Positions 53,865-61,828 of a stretch of 64,000 bases of DNA are shown here, in pieces. The stretch comes from CAVUPF01 sp963743285 (lineage in GTDB: Bacteria; Actinomycetota; Thermoleophilia; Solirubrobacterales; 70-9), in contig CAVUPF010000001.1 of the NCBI GenBank assembly GCA_963743285.1, positions 310,001-374,000 of the forward strand. Direction: 5' to 3'. A program made the translations under genes and the position numbers. A model generated the notes under the pieces. It saw only the letters and a program-made list of their open reading frames with translations. It was not told where the DNA came from and did no database searches. Numbering within the stretch: the stretch's first letter is position 1; every line of letters starts with the position of its first letter.

Positions 53865-54313
53865 CGGCTTCGCGGTCTTTGGCCCGCAGGCCGCCGAACG
53901 TCTTGACGATCTCATCGTCATACCGATCGGCGGTACGCGCAATGGCATCGACTGAGCTGCGCAGCTCCTCGGAGTCAAGGTCGTCGGGGTTGCCGATTAT
54001 CGTGTGACTGAGGATGATGTCGTTGTCTTCATCGAGGGCAAAGGCTCCGAACTGCTGCTCGGCGTTCAGGCGCAGCAGGTACTCATACAGCTCAGGCGTC
54101 GGCTGCAGAATTCGTTACGACGAGCGACCAGGTCTTGACCACCGACCCGTCTTCCCAAGGCTGGATGTCGACAGTCGCCGCTGCCGAACCGCGCCGCAGC
54201 ACAAAGTACGGCTGCTGGGGCGAGGCCCAGGCCTGGTCGCCGAAGGACTCCTGGAGGAGTCTGCTCACGTGACGGTAGCACGCTTCCTGCGACTGGCTTT
54301 CGAACTCCATCAC
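53845..54313 (-). pseudogene. YbjN/TY-Chap-like chaperone-fold protein, one frameshift
   Basis: ATG 54313 opens SQSQEACYRHVSRLLQESFGDQAWASPQQPYFVLRRGSAAATVDIQPWEDGSVVKTWSLVVTNSAADA. A one-base shift near 54105 then leads to PTPELYEYLLRLNAEQQFGAFALDEDNDIILSHTIIGNPDDLDSEELRSSVDAIARTADRYDDEIVKTFGG, ending at 53845. The order of beta strands, the 'P.LY.YLLRLN' helix and the 'DRYDDEIVKTFGG' end fit the YbjN / type III chaperone-like family, whose members bind peptides of partner proteins. It overlaps the helicase-nuclease start, so it is probably its dedicated partner. Confidence 0.65.
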
Positions 54314-54689
54314 GGCCTCTCCGCCACGCTCGCCCTCCTCGTGCCGACATCCACGACCACCACCGTATGCCAGTCCGCCACAGCTTGCAACCGACCGCCG
54401 TGCCGACGAACTCGCAGGCCGTGCGATCGCCGTCGGGCCAATCGCCGGCGGGGTGGCGCGATCTCGACAAGACTCCTCGTCGACTACTACTCACTCAATG
54501 TCACGATCATGCCAGCGAGGCAGAGGCTGAACCCTGCAGCCCAATCTGAATGGACCAGTTTCCAAACGGAATTCGCTGAGCGGGCTCGCCGTGGTTCTAT
54601 TCGTGGTTCCATTCTGAGAAAAACTGGGCGAACTGAGACCCACTAAAACCACTCTAGAAAGCCAAGTAGAAGTCTGAGCTCCATGCGTG
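54314..54689. other. gap before tRNA-Met scar
   Basis: About 375 bases, partly less GC-rich, that must hold the promoter of the leftward YbjN-like gene. No gene recognised. Confidence 0.4.
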
Positions 54690-54737
<48 letters not shown>

Positions 54738-54745
54738 TACGAAAA

Positions 54746-54764
54746 GGGCCTGCACAGCAGGCCC
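54746..54764 (+). terminator. hairpin after tRNA-Met scar
   Basis: GGGCCTGC (54746-54753), loop ACA, GCAGGCCC (54757-54764), probably the original tRNA terminator. Confidence 0.55.
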
Positions 54765-55488
54765 GACGATTCTCGCGATGCGTGTCGCTGCTGCCCGATC
54801 CGCGGCTCTGACTTCTCAGATTGCCGCGCTGACGCCCGCTACTGCGGTGAGCGCTGCCGTACCGAGCTGGCTACAGGCGCAAGAACGCGCCTTCGAGGTG
54901 ATCTGAGCAGTTCGATGGTCTTTGAGCAGTTTTGAGGAGGCTGTCCGTCCAACTTGAAGCGATGCCGGTAGAAAAACAACAGGCGCCGCCGATCGTTAGA
55001 GAGACAGCGGCGCACGACCCCGGCCTGCTCCGTCAGAGAAGCTGGCCGGGGGTCGCGTCGCACTTCACCTCGCCCGCCACTCCAGTGGCTCACTGAGGTC
55101 GGCGGATTCGACTGACGGCGATCTCCACCAGCTTCCACTCCCCGCGCAAGTCAACACTGTGCCCCTCGTCTCGGCGGGTCAACTCCGACCTCCTTCACCT
55201 CTCGAGTGCCTCTAAGAAAACGACGACGACGATTTCCCCGATCGGTCTGCCGCGTGGTGTGCCGGCGAGCCGAGCGCCGGGTTCTGGCATCGGGTGAAGC
55301 GGCCCCGCCGATCCTGGGCTACGTGAACCGGCTCTCTGACCTTTTCTTCATCCTCGCCCGTGCCGGCAGCTCGGAGCGAGAGGTGCTGTGGGAGCCCTGG
55401 AGCCACGCTGGCGACTGAAAGCTCGATGCTGCCATCCAACTGGCTCGAGGGAGATCAGCGTACCCGTTAGGTAAGCGCCGAGTGGAAA
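54765..55488. other. gap right of the attachment site
   Basis: About 720 bases. Open frames have unbiased composition and no family features; I see no gene, repeat or clear promoter. Confidence 0.4.
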
Positions 55489-55611
55489 ATGGCCGCCGTC
55501 GCCATCTCCGTCGGCGAAGTCGCCGAGTGGGTCCTGATCATCGGGTTCACAACCCTCTTCGTGATCAACCGCGTTCGCCGCTTCAAAGCCCTGCGCCGCC
55601 GCAAGCGCTGA
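55489..55611 (+). CDS. possible 40-aa single-pass membrane protein
   Basis: ATG 55489 to TGA 55611. One hydrophobic segment (AEWVLIIGFTTLFVI) is followed by a strongly basic end (NRVRRFKALRRRKR), which by the positive-inside rule would face the cytoplasm. The topology is typical of real small membrane proteins, and the composition is unlike neighbouring shadow frames. No Shine-Dalgarno is obvious and no family is recognised. Confidence 0.4.
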   Translation: MAAVAISVGEVAEWVLIIGFTTLFVINRVRRFKALRRRKR

Positions 55612-55677
55612 CCACAGCTTCCATCCGGCGAGGAAGGTGAATCGTGGAGCACGAGCCTGGGCTAGGGACGCCGGGAT

Positions 55678-56325
55678 TCAGCCCCCCGCCCGATACGTGA
55701 TTCCGCTAAGTACCACGGTTTCTCCTTCCGACCCGAGTACGTTGCCGCTGAGGCCATGGCCTTCGTAGCTCGCATTCGATCCCGCGATGAGCACGCCGCT
55801 CGAAGATCCTGGAGAGAAAATCTGCACTACGCTGGCCGCAGGTCGAAACCCCGCCGGGAGGGTGAAGATCGGGACCAAAGATGTCGAGCCTTTTTCTTTG
55901 CCGACCTTCACTACGCCTTCGAGGTGAACGATCCCTTCCTTGTCCTTGTAGAAGCCGACCGGCTGGAGGGTTACGCCGGGTTCCCCGTAGCCCACGCTCC
56001 CGCCTTCAAACGCTGGCTGACCCGCCATCCCTACGAGGTGGATCGCTTCGGGCGACGATCGGGTATTGGCAGTCCCGGCGGTTGTCGCGGTGTTCGCATT
56101 ATTAGCCGTGCGCACCATTCCTAGCTTGGCCAGGTTGATCTGCTTGCCGGTGATCGTCCGCTTCTTGATCTTGATGCCAGTCACCGCGCTGTTCTTGATC
56201 TGCTTGGTCCCGACGCTGTTCTTCCCCAGGGAGGCCGCATAAGCCGCGCCTCCGCTGATGACCAGGAAAAGCGCGAGCGTAGAGATCACGTTCGCGTAAG
56301 TGAGTTTGCTTCGCAGTGTTTTCAT
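55678..56325 (-). CDS. exported protein with Thermoleophilia-type N-terminus
   Basis: 215 aa from ATG 56325; the longer frame to 56721 is antisense to the gene fragment at 56390 and rejected. The N-terminus (KLTYANVISTLALFLVISGGAAYAASLGKNSVGTKQIKNSAVTGIKIKKRTITGKQI) is a signal peptide followed by the K/N/T-rich repeat that I know as a hallmark of many Thermoleophilia exported proteins. The C-terminal 130 residues (QPVGFYKDKEGIVHLEGVVKVGKEKGSTSLVPIFTLPAGFRPA) are a beta-rich domain of the kind found at the ends of surface fibres. It shares the N-terminal module with the gene at 57739. Confidence 0.82.
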   Translation of the reverse strand: MKTLRSKLTYANVISTLALFLVISGGAAYAASLGKNSVGTKQIKNSAVTGIKIKKRTITGKQINLAKLGMVRTANNANTATTAGTANTRSSPEAIHLVGMAGQPAFEGGSVGYGEPGVTLQPVGFYKDKEGIVHLEGVVKVGKEKGSTSLVPIFTLPAGFRPAASVVQIFSPGSSSGVLIAGSNASYEGHGLSGNVLGSEGETVVLSGITYRAGG

Positions 56326-56389
56326 TATCGGGCGGTTTTCAGCGGTCCGACTCGGACTCCTGCAAAGCCCTGACCCCAGGAGGGTGCAT

Positions 56390-56719
56390 GACAGACCGCC
56401 GTCCCCAACCGACGCCTTTACGATCTCCCGTCGCGACGATGGCCTGCTTCTGTCCCATCGCCGCTGCGGTTTCGACATGGTCTGCGCGCAGCCCGAGGAA
56501 GTGGAGGAGTGGTGGCGCGCCGCCGAGGGCGAGGCGCTGGCGGTGACGGCCCGCGGCCTCGGTCTGCGTCGAGCCGAGCGAGCGATTGAGGAGGCTGTGC
56601 GACTGCGTCCCCGCTTGGGCCGCGGTCGCATCGCTCGAGGACTTCGCGCCGCCACCGCGCCCGCACGGTGGCGCTGCGCGGCCTCGCCCGAAAGCTGCGC
56701 CAGACCGTTCCGCAGTGAC
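56390..56719 (+). pseudogene. truncated paralogue of the 5106 hypothetical protein
   Basis: PTDAFTISRRDDGLLLSHRRCGFDMVCAQPEEVEEWWRAAEGEALAVTARGLGLRRAERAIEEAV matches PTDVFTIFRRPDGLALRHPRGIDSVFASPSEVETWSRAAKGRAIVIVARGLGLSRAEPTIDEAL of the 5106 protein. The match then moves to a second frame (AWAAVASLEDFAPPPRPHG) near 56615 and a third (VALRGLARKL) near 56665. The N-terminal 150 residues are missing. It is a decayed, 5'-deleted copy, and it shows the family is duplicated within 51 kb. Confidence 0.75.
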
Positions 56720-56773
56720 ACCCACCGATAGATCCTTGTTCACGATTGGCTCGGTGCCTGTCGATGACGCTCC

Positions 56774-57652
56774 ATGCCCGATCTTCAGAGGAGCAAAGAG
56801 CGGCTTCTCCGGCGCGCGATTCTGGCGGCACTTGGAGCTTGCTTCGCGATATTGGCACTTGCAGCTACAGCTCAGGCCGAAACCTTGACGCTCGGACCGG
56901 CGCTTACCGGCCCGGGCAGCTCCGGGTATTGCTCGATTGAAGCCTGCGACGAGATGCTGCTGACCACAGAAGCACCGTCCGTAGAGATCGCCTCTCCGAT
57001 TGACGGAACCGTTGTCCGCTGGCGAGTCAAAGGGTCCTCCGCGACTCCCGGATACAGCCTCAACGTGCTGCACGACAATGGCGACGGCACCTACACGGTG
57101 ACGGCATCGACAGGTCTAGTGACTCCCGCCGGCAACGAAATCGAAACCCTGGCTACGAGCCTTCCGATTCACGTCGGGGAATACATCGAGCTGAATCTCC
57201 CACAGAATGGCTGGTTCACCGCGCTCGAAGGTGATTCGACCTATGCCACCTTCTTCCCTGTCCTGCAATCCGGCGAAACCCGCGCACCGTCCAACGAATA
57301 CAAATATCCCTACACCTTCGGCTACAACGCGGATATCGAATCTGAATCGACCCCGACGCCGCCGACGCCGCCAGCGCCCCCCGGGACTTCGGCGCCCCCG
57401 GTGACCTCGGCACCGCCAGCGCCCCCGACCGCGGCTCCAGCCCCGGAGCCCGTGGCGGAAGCCCACTGCACCGTCCCCAAGTTGGCGGGCAAGAAGCTGA
57501 AGGCAGCCAAGAAGGCCCTGACCAAGGCCGCCTGCAAGCTCGGCAAGGTCAAGGGCCATAAGACCAAGAGCGCCAAGGTGAAGAAGCAGAGCCTCAAGCC
57601 GGGCAAGGTGCTGGCGCCCGGCGCCAAGGTTAGCGTCAAGCTGAGTGGGTAG
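56774..57652 (+). CDS. exported protein with C-terminal PASTA-like domain
   Basis: 292 aa from ATG 56774. Signal peptide: RAILAALGACFAILALAATAQA. Residues about 40-195 are a beta-sandwich (SPIDGTVVRWRVKGSSATPGYSLNVLHDNGDGTYTVTAST), residues 200-235 a Pro/Ala/Thr linker, and residues 235-292 a PASTA-like domain (CTVPKLAGKKLKAAKKALTKAACKLGKVKG then KVLAPGAKVSVKLS). PASTA domains bind peptidoglycan in penicillin-binding proteins and Ser/Thr kinases; here the domain ends a soluble exported protein, so wall anchoring is the natural inference. Near-identical domains recur at 59943-60062 and 61250-61436. Confidence 0.85.
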   Translation: MPDLQRSKERLLRRAILAALGACFAILALAATAQAETLTLGPALTGPGSSGYCSIEACDEMLLTTEAPSVEIASPIDGTVVRWRVKGSSATPGYSLNVLHDNGDGTYTVTASTGLVTPAGNEIETLATSLPIHVGEYIELNLPQNGWFTALEGDSTYATFFPVLQSGETRAPSNEYKYPYTFGYNADIESESTPTPPTPPAPPGTSAPPVTSAPPAPPTAAPAPEPVAEAHCTVPKLAGKKLKAAKKALTKAACKLGKVKGHKTKSAKVKKQSLKPGKVLAPGAKVSVKLSG

Positions 57653-57738
57653 AGCCACGCCCCACAGGTCTTATTGCGCTGACTCCTGCCGGGTCTTAGG
57701 ATTTGCGCCAATCAGGCCACTATCTAAAGGACGGCAGG

Positions 57739-58401
57739 ATGAGACGGCTACGCGACAACCTGACCTATGCGAACGTGACCGCCACGCTCGCCCTCTTCCT
57801 CGTTCTCAGTGGGGGCGCGGCCTATGCCGCCTCCCATCTCGGCAAGAACAGCGTCGGGGCCAAGCAGATCAAAAAGAACGCGGTCACCACGGCGAAGATC
57901 AAGAACGAAGCCGTCACGACGGAAAAGATCAAGAACGAAGCCGTCACGACGGAAAAGATCAAGAATGGATCGGTCACCAACGGAAAGCTCGCCAATGGTT
58001 CGGTGGGCGGCGCGCAGCTGCAAGCCAGCTCGATCTCAGGTGCAAACGTTCAGGCAGGCTCTTTGACCGGGGCCAATATCAATCAGGCCACCTTGACCTC
58101 GGTTCGTGCCTCCAACGTCACCGGTATCTCCCTGAGCGCAAAATGCGAACCGCTGGTACCGCTTCCCTCCGGAGTCTCAGCGACCACAGATGGTGACGGA
58201 TGCAAACTGACCTTTCCAACGAGCGTTTATAACTGCACTGCCACCGCCACAGTAGCCTTCCGCACGATCGCTTTGGTCTTTGCAGAAGAAAGGACAGTTC
58301 AGACGCAGCGCAACCCGACCGGCCCCGATGTAATCGAAATTTTCCCCTACGCTAAAGGGTCTCCTGCCTCGGAGTCGGTTGACCTGACGCTTGTCTGCTG
58401 A
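57739..58401 (+). CDS. exported protein with Thermoleophilia-type N-terminus and internal repeats
   Basis: 220 aa from ATG 57739, shortly after AAAGGACGG. The signal region LTYANVTATLALFLVLSGGAAYAASHLGKNSVGAKQIKKNAV is followed by a run of decapeptide-like units (KIKNEAVTTE, KIKNEAVTTE, KIKNGSVTNG, then LANGSVGGAQLQASSISGANVQAGSLTGANI), reminiscent of a repeated beta-helix or pentapeptide-type solenoid. The C-terminal 90 residues have three cysteines (KCEPLVPLPSG, DGCKLTF, YNCTATATV). Two of the units are identical at DNA level, 30 bp each. Probably a cell-surface fibre or spacer. Confidence 0.82.
   Translation: MRRLRDNLTYANVTATLALFLVLSGGAAYAASHLGKNSVGAKQIKKNAVTTAKIKNEAVTTEKIKNEAVTTEKIKNGSVTNGKLANGSVGGAQLQASSISGANVQAGSLTGANINQATLTSVRASNVTGISLSAKCEPLVPLPSGVSATTDGDGCKLTFPTSVYNCTATATVAFRTIALVFAEERTVQTQRNPTGPDVIEIFPYAKGSPASESVDLTLVC
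57895..57954 (+). repeat. exact 30-bp tandem repeat, two copies
   Basis: 57895-57924 and 57925-57954 are identical (AAGATCAAGAACGAAGCCGT, then CACGACGGAA), encoding KIKNEAVTTE twice in frame. It is a potential site for slippage and length variation of the encoded protein. Confidence 0.9.
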
Positions 58402-58404
58402 GTG

Positions 58405-58480
58405 TTGGAGGCACTGAAGGCAGGCAATAAGGCGCTGCTCAAGCAGACTGCAAGCTCAAGCTCAAGCTCAAGGTAAAGAG
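58405..58480 (+). pseudogene. PASTA-like remnant, left of IS256
   Basis: Readable as LEALKAGNKALLKQT and, one frame over, ACKLKLKLKVK, the first half of a PASTA-like domain (compare KAAKKALTKAACKLGKVKG at 57.5 kb). It breaks off at the left end of the insertion sequence. Confidence 0.45.
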
Positions 58481-58495
58481 GATGTCCGGATCGTC

Positions 58496-59939
58496 GTGGA
58501 ACTTCGACGGCGGTCCCGAACTGACTTTCACACGGTAACGGGCTCGGCGACCTCCCGCTTGTCGGCGTTCGGTTTCACTGTGTTCAGGGTGTGACGTTCG
58601 ATCGCGATCACCAGCTTGGCAAGGTCGCGGTAGCCAATGATCCGTCTGAACTGCTGCTCGGCGACGAGCATGCCGGCGGCGGTCCAGCGCTTGCGCATGT
58701 CACCCTCGCGCCAGCGCTTCACGTTGCGCTGGGTGTGGCGGACGATCTCGATCATCGACTCAATCGGGTTGGTCGAAGCAAGCGTTTTCGAGAGCCGGCC
58801 GTCGATCCCGAGCCGCATCAGCGTCAGCGTGTCGTCAAGGCCCTCGCGCAGCGAGGAGGCGGCGTCGGGCCAGGTTCGGTCGAGCTCTGAGGCGAGCAGC
58901 TCGAGCCGCTGGCGGGCGAGGTCGACGTCGGTGAGCGCCCAGGCGGCGCGCAGGCGGGCGCGGACCGTGTCGCGGTCACGCTCGGCCAGCAGGTCGCTCA
59001 CGTTTCGCTCCTTGTGGCGATGGCAGCGATGGACGAGCGCACGGATGCCGAAGACCTCGCCGATTGCCTTGCGCAGCGCCTTTGAGCCGTCGATCACGAA
59101 GAGGATCGCCTGCTCGGGATCGAGACCGCGGTCGAGGAGATCGGCGAGCAGGGTACGGGCCAGCGTCGCGTTCTCGGTTGAGCCCTCCCAGAGCCCGAGC
59201 GGGATCTTCACCCCCTCGGTGCTGATCCCAAGGCAGACGACGTGGGTGCGCTCGGCGATCTCCATGCCGTCGAGCATCATCACCGCCAGGCGCACGTCAC
59301 CCAGCTGGCGGCTCATCAACTCAGAAAGCGCGGTCTTGGTGCGCTCGACGAACATCTCCGAGACCGAGGTCTTCGAGGTAGCCGAGGCCTCCTGCTCGAC
59401 CTCCTCTCCGACCGGCTCGCCGACGGCGGCGAAGCGGCGGGTCGAGACCCCGGCAAGCATCCGGTTCATCACCGCTCTGGTCAGCGGATCGCGGTCAGCG
59501 AAATGCTCGTAGGTGCCAAGCGCCAGCTCGTGCTCGTCGTCGGCTGAGCGCATCCGCGGCCGGCATACCGCAACCCGCCGTCCGCCCAGGGTCATCGAGC
59601 CGCCCTCGTGGCCGTGGCGCTTCGCCGTTCGCTTCGAGTTGTGCTTGCCCTTCGGCCCGACGACCTCGGTGACCTCGGACTCCATCAACTCGTGCACGAC
59701 GCCAAGGCCGACGCCGACGCTCAGCGCGAGCAGCCCCTCCCTCGCCGCTCCCACCAGCTCGCCCAGCGCCTCCTGGATCTGCGCTGGCAGCGGACTCTCC
59801 GACGCTTCTACGGTGGCAGCGACCTTCGCTGCGGGTACCTTCTTCATGGCGGTTCCTCCTGTCTCGGTTGGACTTCAAGCGCCCAGAACGCTGCCGAAGG
59901 CAGCGGACGGGGCGGGAGGACCGCCGTTCAAAGTTCTAC
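58496..59939 (-). mobile_element. IS256-family insertion sequence
   Basis: Imperfect terminal inverted repeats of about 21-22 bp: GTGGAACTTCGACGGCGGTC at 58496 and, on the other strand from 59939, GTAGAACTTTGAACGGCGGT. They enclose one transposase gene. No target duplication is evident at the edges, so the flanks may have decayed or the ends may be a few bases off. The element separates two pieces of a PASTA-like domain (58405-58480 and 59943-60062). Confidence 0.75.
58528..59847 (-). CDS. IS256-family transposase (mutator type)
   Basis: 439 aa, full length for the family. The catalytic region shows the first Asp in VMMLDGMEIAERTHVVCLGIS, the second in AILFVIDGSKALRKAIGEVFG, then VHRCHRHKERNV and the Glu in STNPIESMIEIVRHTQRNVKRW. 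The C-x2-H-like VHRCHRHK block typical of mutator-type enzymes is present. The N-terminal part has the HGHEGGSMTLGGRRVAVCRPRMRS stretch also known from this family. Intact, so the element could still be active. Confidence 0.9.
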   Translation of the reverse strand: MKKVPAAKVAATVEASESPLPAQIQEALGELVGAAREGLLALSVGVGLGVVHELMESEVTEVVGPKGKHNSKRTAKRHGHEGGSMTLGGRRVAVCRPRMRSADDEHELALGTYEHFADRDPLTRAVMNRMLAGVSTRRFAAVGEPVGEEVEQEASATSKTSVSEMFVERTKTALSELMSRQLGDVRLAVMMLDGMEIAERTHVVCLGISTEGVKIPLGLWEGSTENATLARTLLADLLDRGLDPEQAILFVIDGSKALRKAIGEVFGIRALVHRCHRHKERNVSDLLAERDRDTVRARLRAAWALTDVDLARQRLELLASELDRTWPDAASSLREGLDDTLTLMRLGIDGRLSKTLASTNPIESMIEIVRHTQRNVKRWREGDMRKRWTAAGMLVAEQQFRRIIGYRDLAKLVIAIERHTLNTVKPNADKREVAEPVTV

Positions 59940-59942
59940 GAG

Positions 59943-60062
59943 GTTTCGGACAACCTCAAGGTAAAGGTCCACCAGACCAAGAGCGCCAAGGTCAAGAAGC
60001 AGAGCCCCAAGCCCGGCAATGTGCTGGCGCCCGGAGCCAAGGTGAGCGTCAAGCTCAGCTAA
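59943..60062 (+). pseudogene. PASTA-like remnant, right of IS256
   Basis: DNLKVKVHQTKSAKVKKQSPKPGNVLAPGAKVSVKLS, then a stop at 60062. This is the second half of the PASTA-like domain seen whole at 57.5 and 61.3 kb, starting just after the IS right end. The sequence CTCAAGGTAAAG occurs on both sides of the IS. Confidence 0.6.
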
Positions 60063-60123
60063 CGTCGCTCACCGCAGCAGCGCCAGCACGCAGCGGCGTT
60101 CCTTCGTGTCGATCGCATTCGCT

Positions 60124-60204
60124 TCATTGATTTCCCCGTGCTCCGACCGCACCCACGACTCCGATCGCAGCGACGACGGCCATCGAGGCGACACGCTTCT
60201 TCAC
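60124..60204 (-). CDS. possible 26-aa signal-peptide-like ORF
   Basis: GTG 60204 follows GGGAGGAG on the minus strand and encodes MKKRVASMAVVAAIGVVGAV then GARGNQ. It looks like the start of an exported protein whose remainder is gone or frameshifted. Low confidence. Confidence 0.25.
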   Translation of the reverse strand: MKKRVASMAVVAAIGVVGAVGARGNQ

Positions 60205-60353
60205 TGCAGCTCCTCCCGAGCGCTGTGGACTGGGTAGGCGGGCGAGCCTACGAGCGACCACGCCAAAAGCGACACCGAAAACTCAAAGAACCTCGACCGG
60301 TACACAGCGATCGACGGGCGGCAGCTTCCCCAATCGACGGTAGCCTCACAGCT

Positions 60354-61436
60354 ATGCAAATCTCGTCCAAGGTCAACTATTCCGCTGTGCGCCTCGTCTA
60401 CCTCGCCCTTGCCGCGCTCGGCTCATGGATGATCCTCGCCGCCGCGAACGCCCAGGCTGCTCCTGTGACGATCGGTCAGCTCGCGGCCCCGGACCCCCCG
60501 ACTGTCTGCAACGGCGGGTCGAACGACTTCATCCAGGCACAGATTGCCTCGGGGAACAGCTACGTAGTACCGCCTCCGGGCGGAGTCATCACCTCGTGGA
60601 GCACCAACGCTGGCCCAGGTTTAGGGCAGACGCTGAAGATGAAGGTCTTTAGCCCGACTTCGGGTCCTTCAGGCCTGATATTTCAGGTAGTCGGCCACGA
60701 TGGGCCAGACGATCTTGTTCCGAGCGCGCTCAACACTTTCCCGGCGAGCATCCCGGTTCAGACGGGAGATCTGATCGGGCTAAACGACCAGAACGACTCG
60801 GTCGCAAATAACGCCTGCTTGTTCGAGACGGGATCTGCGGAAGATGTGTTCGCAACCGGCATGGATGGGTATGACCGCGCGGATGGCGCGTTTGAGCCGA
60901 TTACGCCAGCTGCGTCGGGCTACAGGCTCAACCTGACAGCCACTTTGCAGCCACCAGCAGGTATCACCGCGATCAGCCCTGAATCGGGCTCGATCAAGGG
61001 AGGCGCCTCGGTGGTGATCACCGGCCACGACTTCACGGGAGCGAGCTCTGTCGACTTTGGCATGGTGCCGGCATCCAGCTTCGCCGTCGAATCCGACACC
61101 CAGATCACGGCGGTTGCGCCCCCGACCCCGCACCCTGGAGTTGTCAATGTCTCCCTCACCACCGTAGCTGGGACAACCCCGGAAGTGACCCCCGACCAAT
61201 TTACCTACGTCGTGCTCGCCGAAGGCGAAGTCGGCCCGTCGCAGCGGAGACGCTGCACCGTCCCCAAGCTGGCGGGCAAGAAGCTGAAAGTGGCCAAGAG
61301 GGCCCTGACCAAGGCCGAATGCAAGCTCGGCAAGGTCAAGGGCCACAAGACCAAGAGCGCCAAGGTCAAGAAGCAGAGCCCCAAGCCCGGCAATGTCCTG
61401 GCGCCCGGCGCCAAGGTCAACGTCAAGCTGGGATAG
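60354..61436 (+). CDS. exported protein with IPT/TIG and PASTA-like domains
   Basis: 360 aa from ATG 60354; the frame upstream to 60138 lacks a signal sequence and is rejected. Signal peptide: VYLALAALGSWMILAAANAQAA. Residues about 30-195 are a beta domain (NSYVVPPPGGVITSWSTNAG, LKMKVFSPTSGPSGLIFQVVGHDGPDDL) similar to the first domain of the 56774 protein. Residues about 200-285 are an IPT/TIG fold (ITAISPESGSIKGGASVVITGHDFTGASSVDFG). Residues about 300-360 are the PASTA-like domain (CTVPKLAGKKLKVAKRALTK), almost identical to that at 57.5 kb. Likely wall-bound. Confidence 0.85.
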   Translation: MQISSKVNYSAVRLVYLALAALGSWMILAAANAQAAPVTIGQLAAPDPPTVCNGGSNDFIQAQIASGNSYVVPPPGGVITSWSTNAGPGLGQTLKMKVFSPTSGPSGLIFQVVGHDGPDDLVPSALNTFPASIPVQTGDLIGLNDQNDSVANNACLFETGSAEDVFATGMDGYDRADGAFEPITPAASGYRLNLTATLQPPAGITAISPESGSIKGGASVVITGHDFTGASSVDFGMVPASSFAVESDTQITAVAPPTPHPGVVNVSLTTVAGTTPEVTPDQFTYVVLAEGEVGPSQRRRCTVPKLAGKKLKVAKRALTKAECKLGKVKGHKTKSAKVKKQSPKPGNVLAPGAKVNVKLG

Positions 61437-61559
61437 CCGGCTCACCAGCAGCGCCGGTACGCAGTTCATCTCGGTCGCTGGTTGGCGTCGCCGACCGCGA
61501 GCGTGGGGGAGAGGGTGCCTTGAGCAGTCAGCCCGACGCCCATATCCGCCGACTTACAC
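61437..61559. other. short gap right of PASTA gene
   Basis: No feature recognised before the integrase-like remnant. Confidence 0.35.
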
Positions 61560-61811
61560 CTTCAGCCGATATCCGCCCAAGCAGACGAGCAGACTCAGCC
61601 TACGAATGTGCCTCCCGCCACATCTCCCACACCCAGCGCTCAGGAGAAGGCGATGTTCGAGCGTGCTTTTTCTCCGCCCGAGGTCAACAAGGAAAAGGAT
61701 GATTCGCAGACGCAAGCCGAGGCCGAAGATTCGGGGTCCGGGAGCCCGCTCAACGACGCGGGTAGCGACGTCTCCGTGAGAATTGACCAGCTTGACCATA
61801 TTGACCACTAG
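61560..61811 (+). pseudogene. possible integrase C-terminal remnant
   Basis: PTPSAQEKAMFERAFSPPEV at about 61620-61680 matches the extreme C-terminus of the integrase at 49003 (YAPSAQEKAMVEQAFSRSEN). An acidic low-complexity end follows to TAG 61811. No catalytic domain precedes it. It suggests the 3' end of a former second integrase gene immediately left of the toxin-antitoxin pair. Confidence 0.4.
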
Positions 61812-61828
61812 CGCTAACATACCTTCCC

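Noticed and set aside
54014..54646. Plus-strand 210-codon frame
   Set aside because: It is antisense to the YbjN-like gene, whose two frames carry consistent family motifs.
60138..60353. Upstream extension of the IPT/PASTA gene
   Set aside because: Translation is Arg-rich with no signal peptide; ATG 60354 places a normal one.
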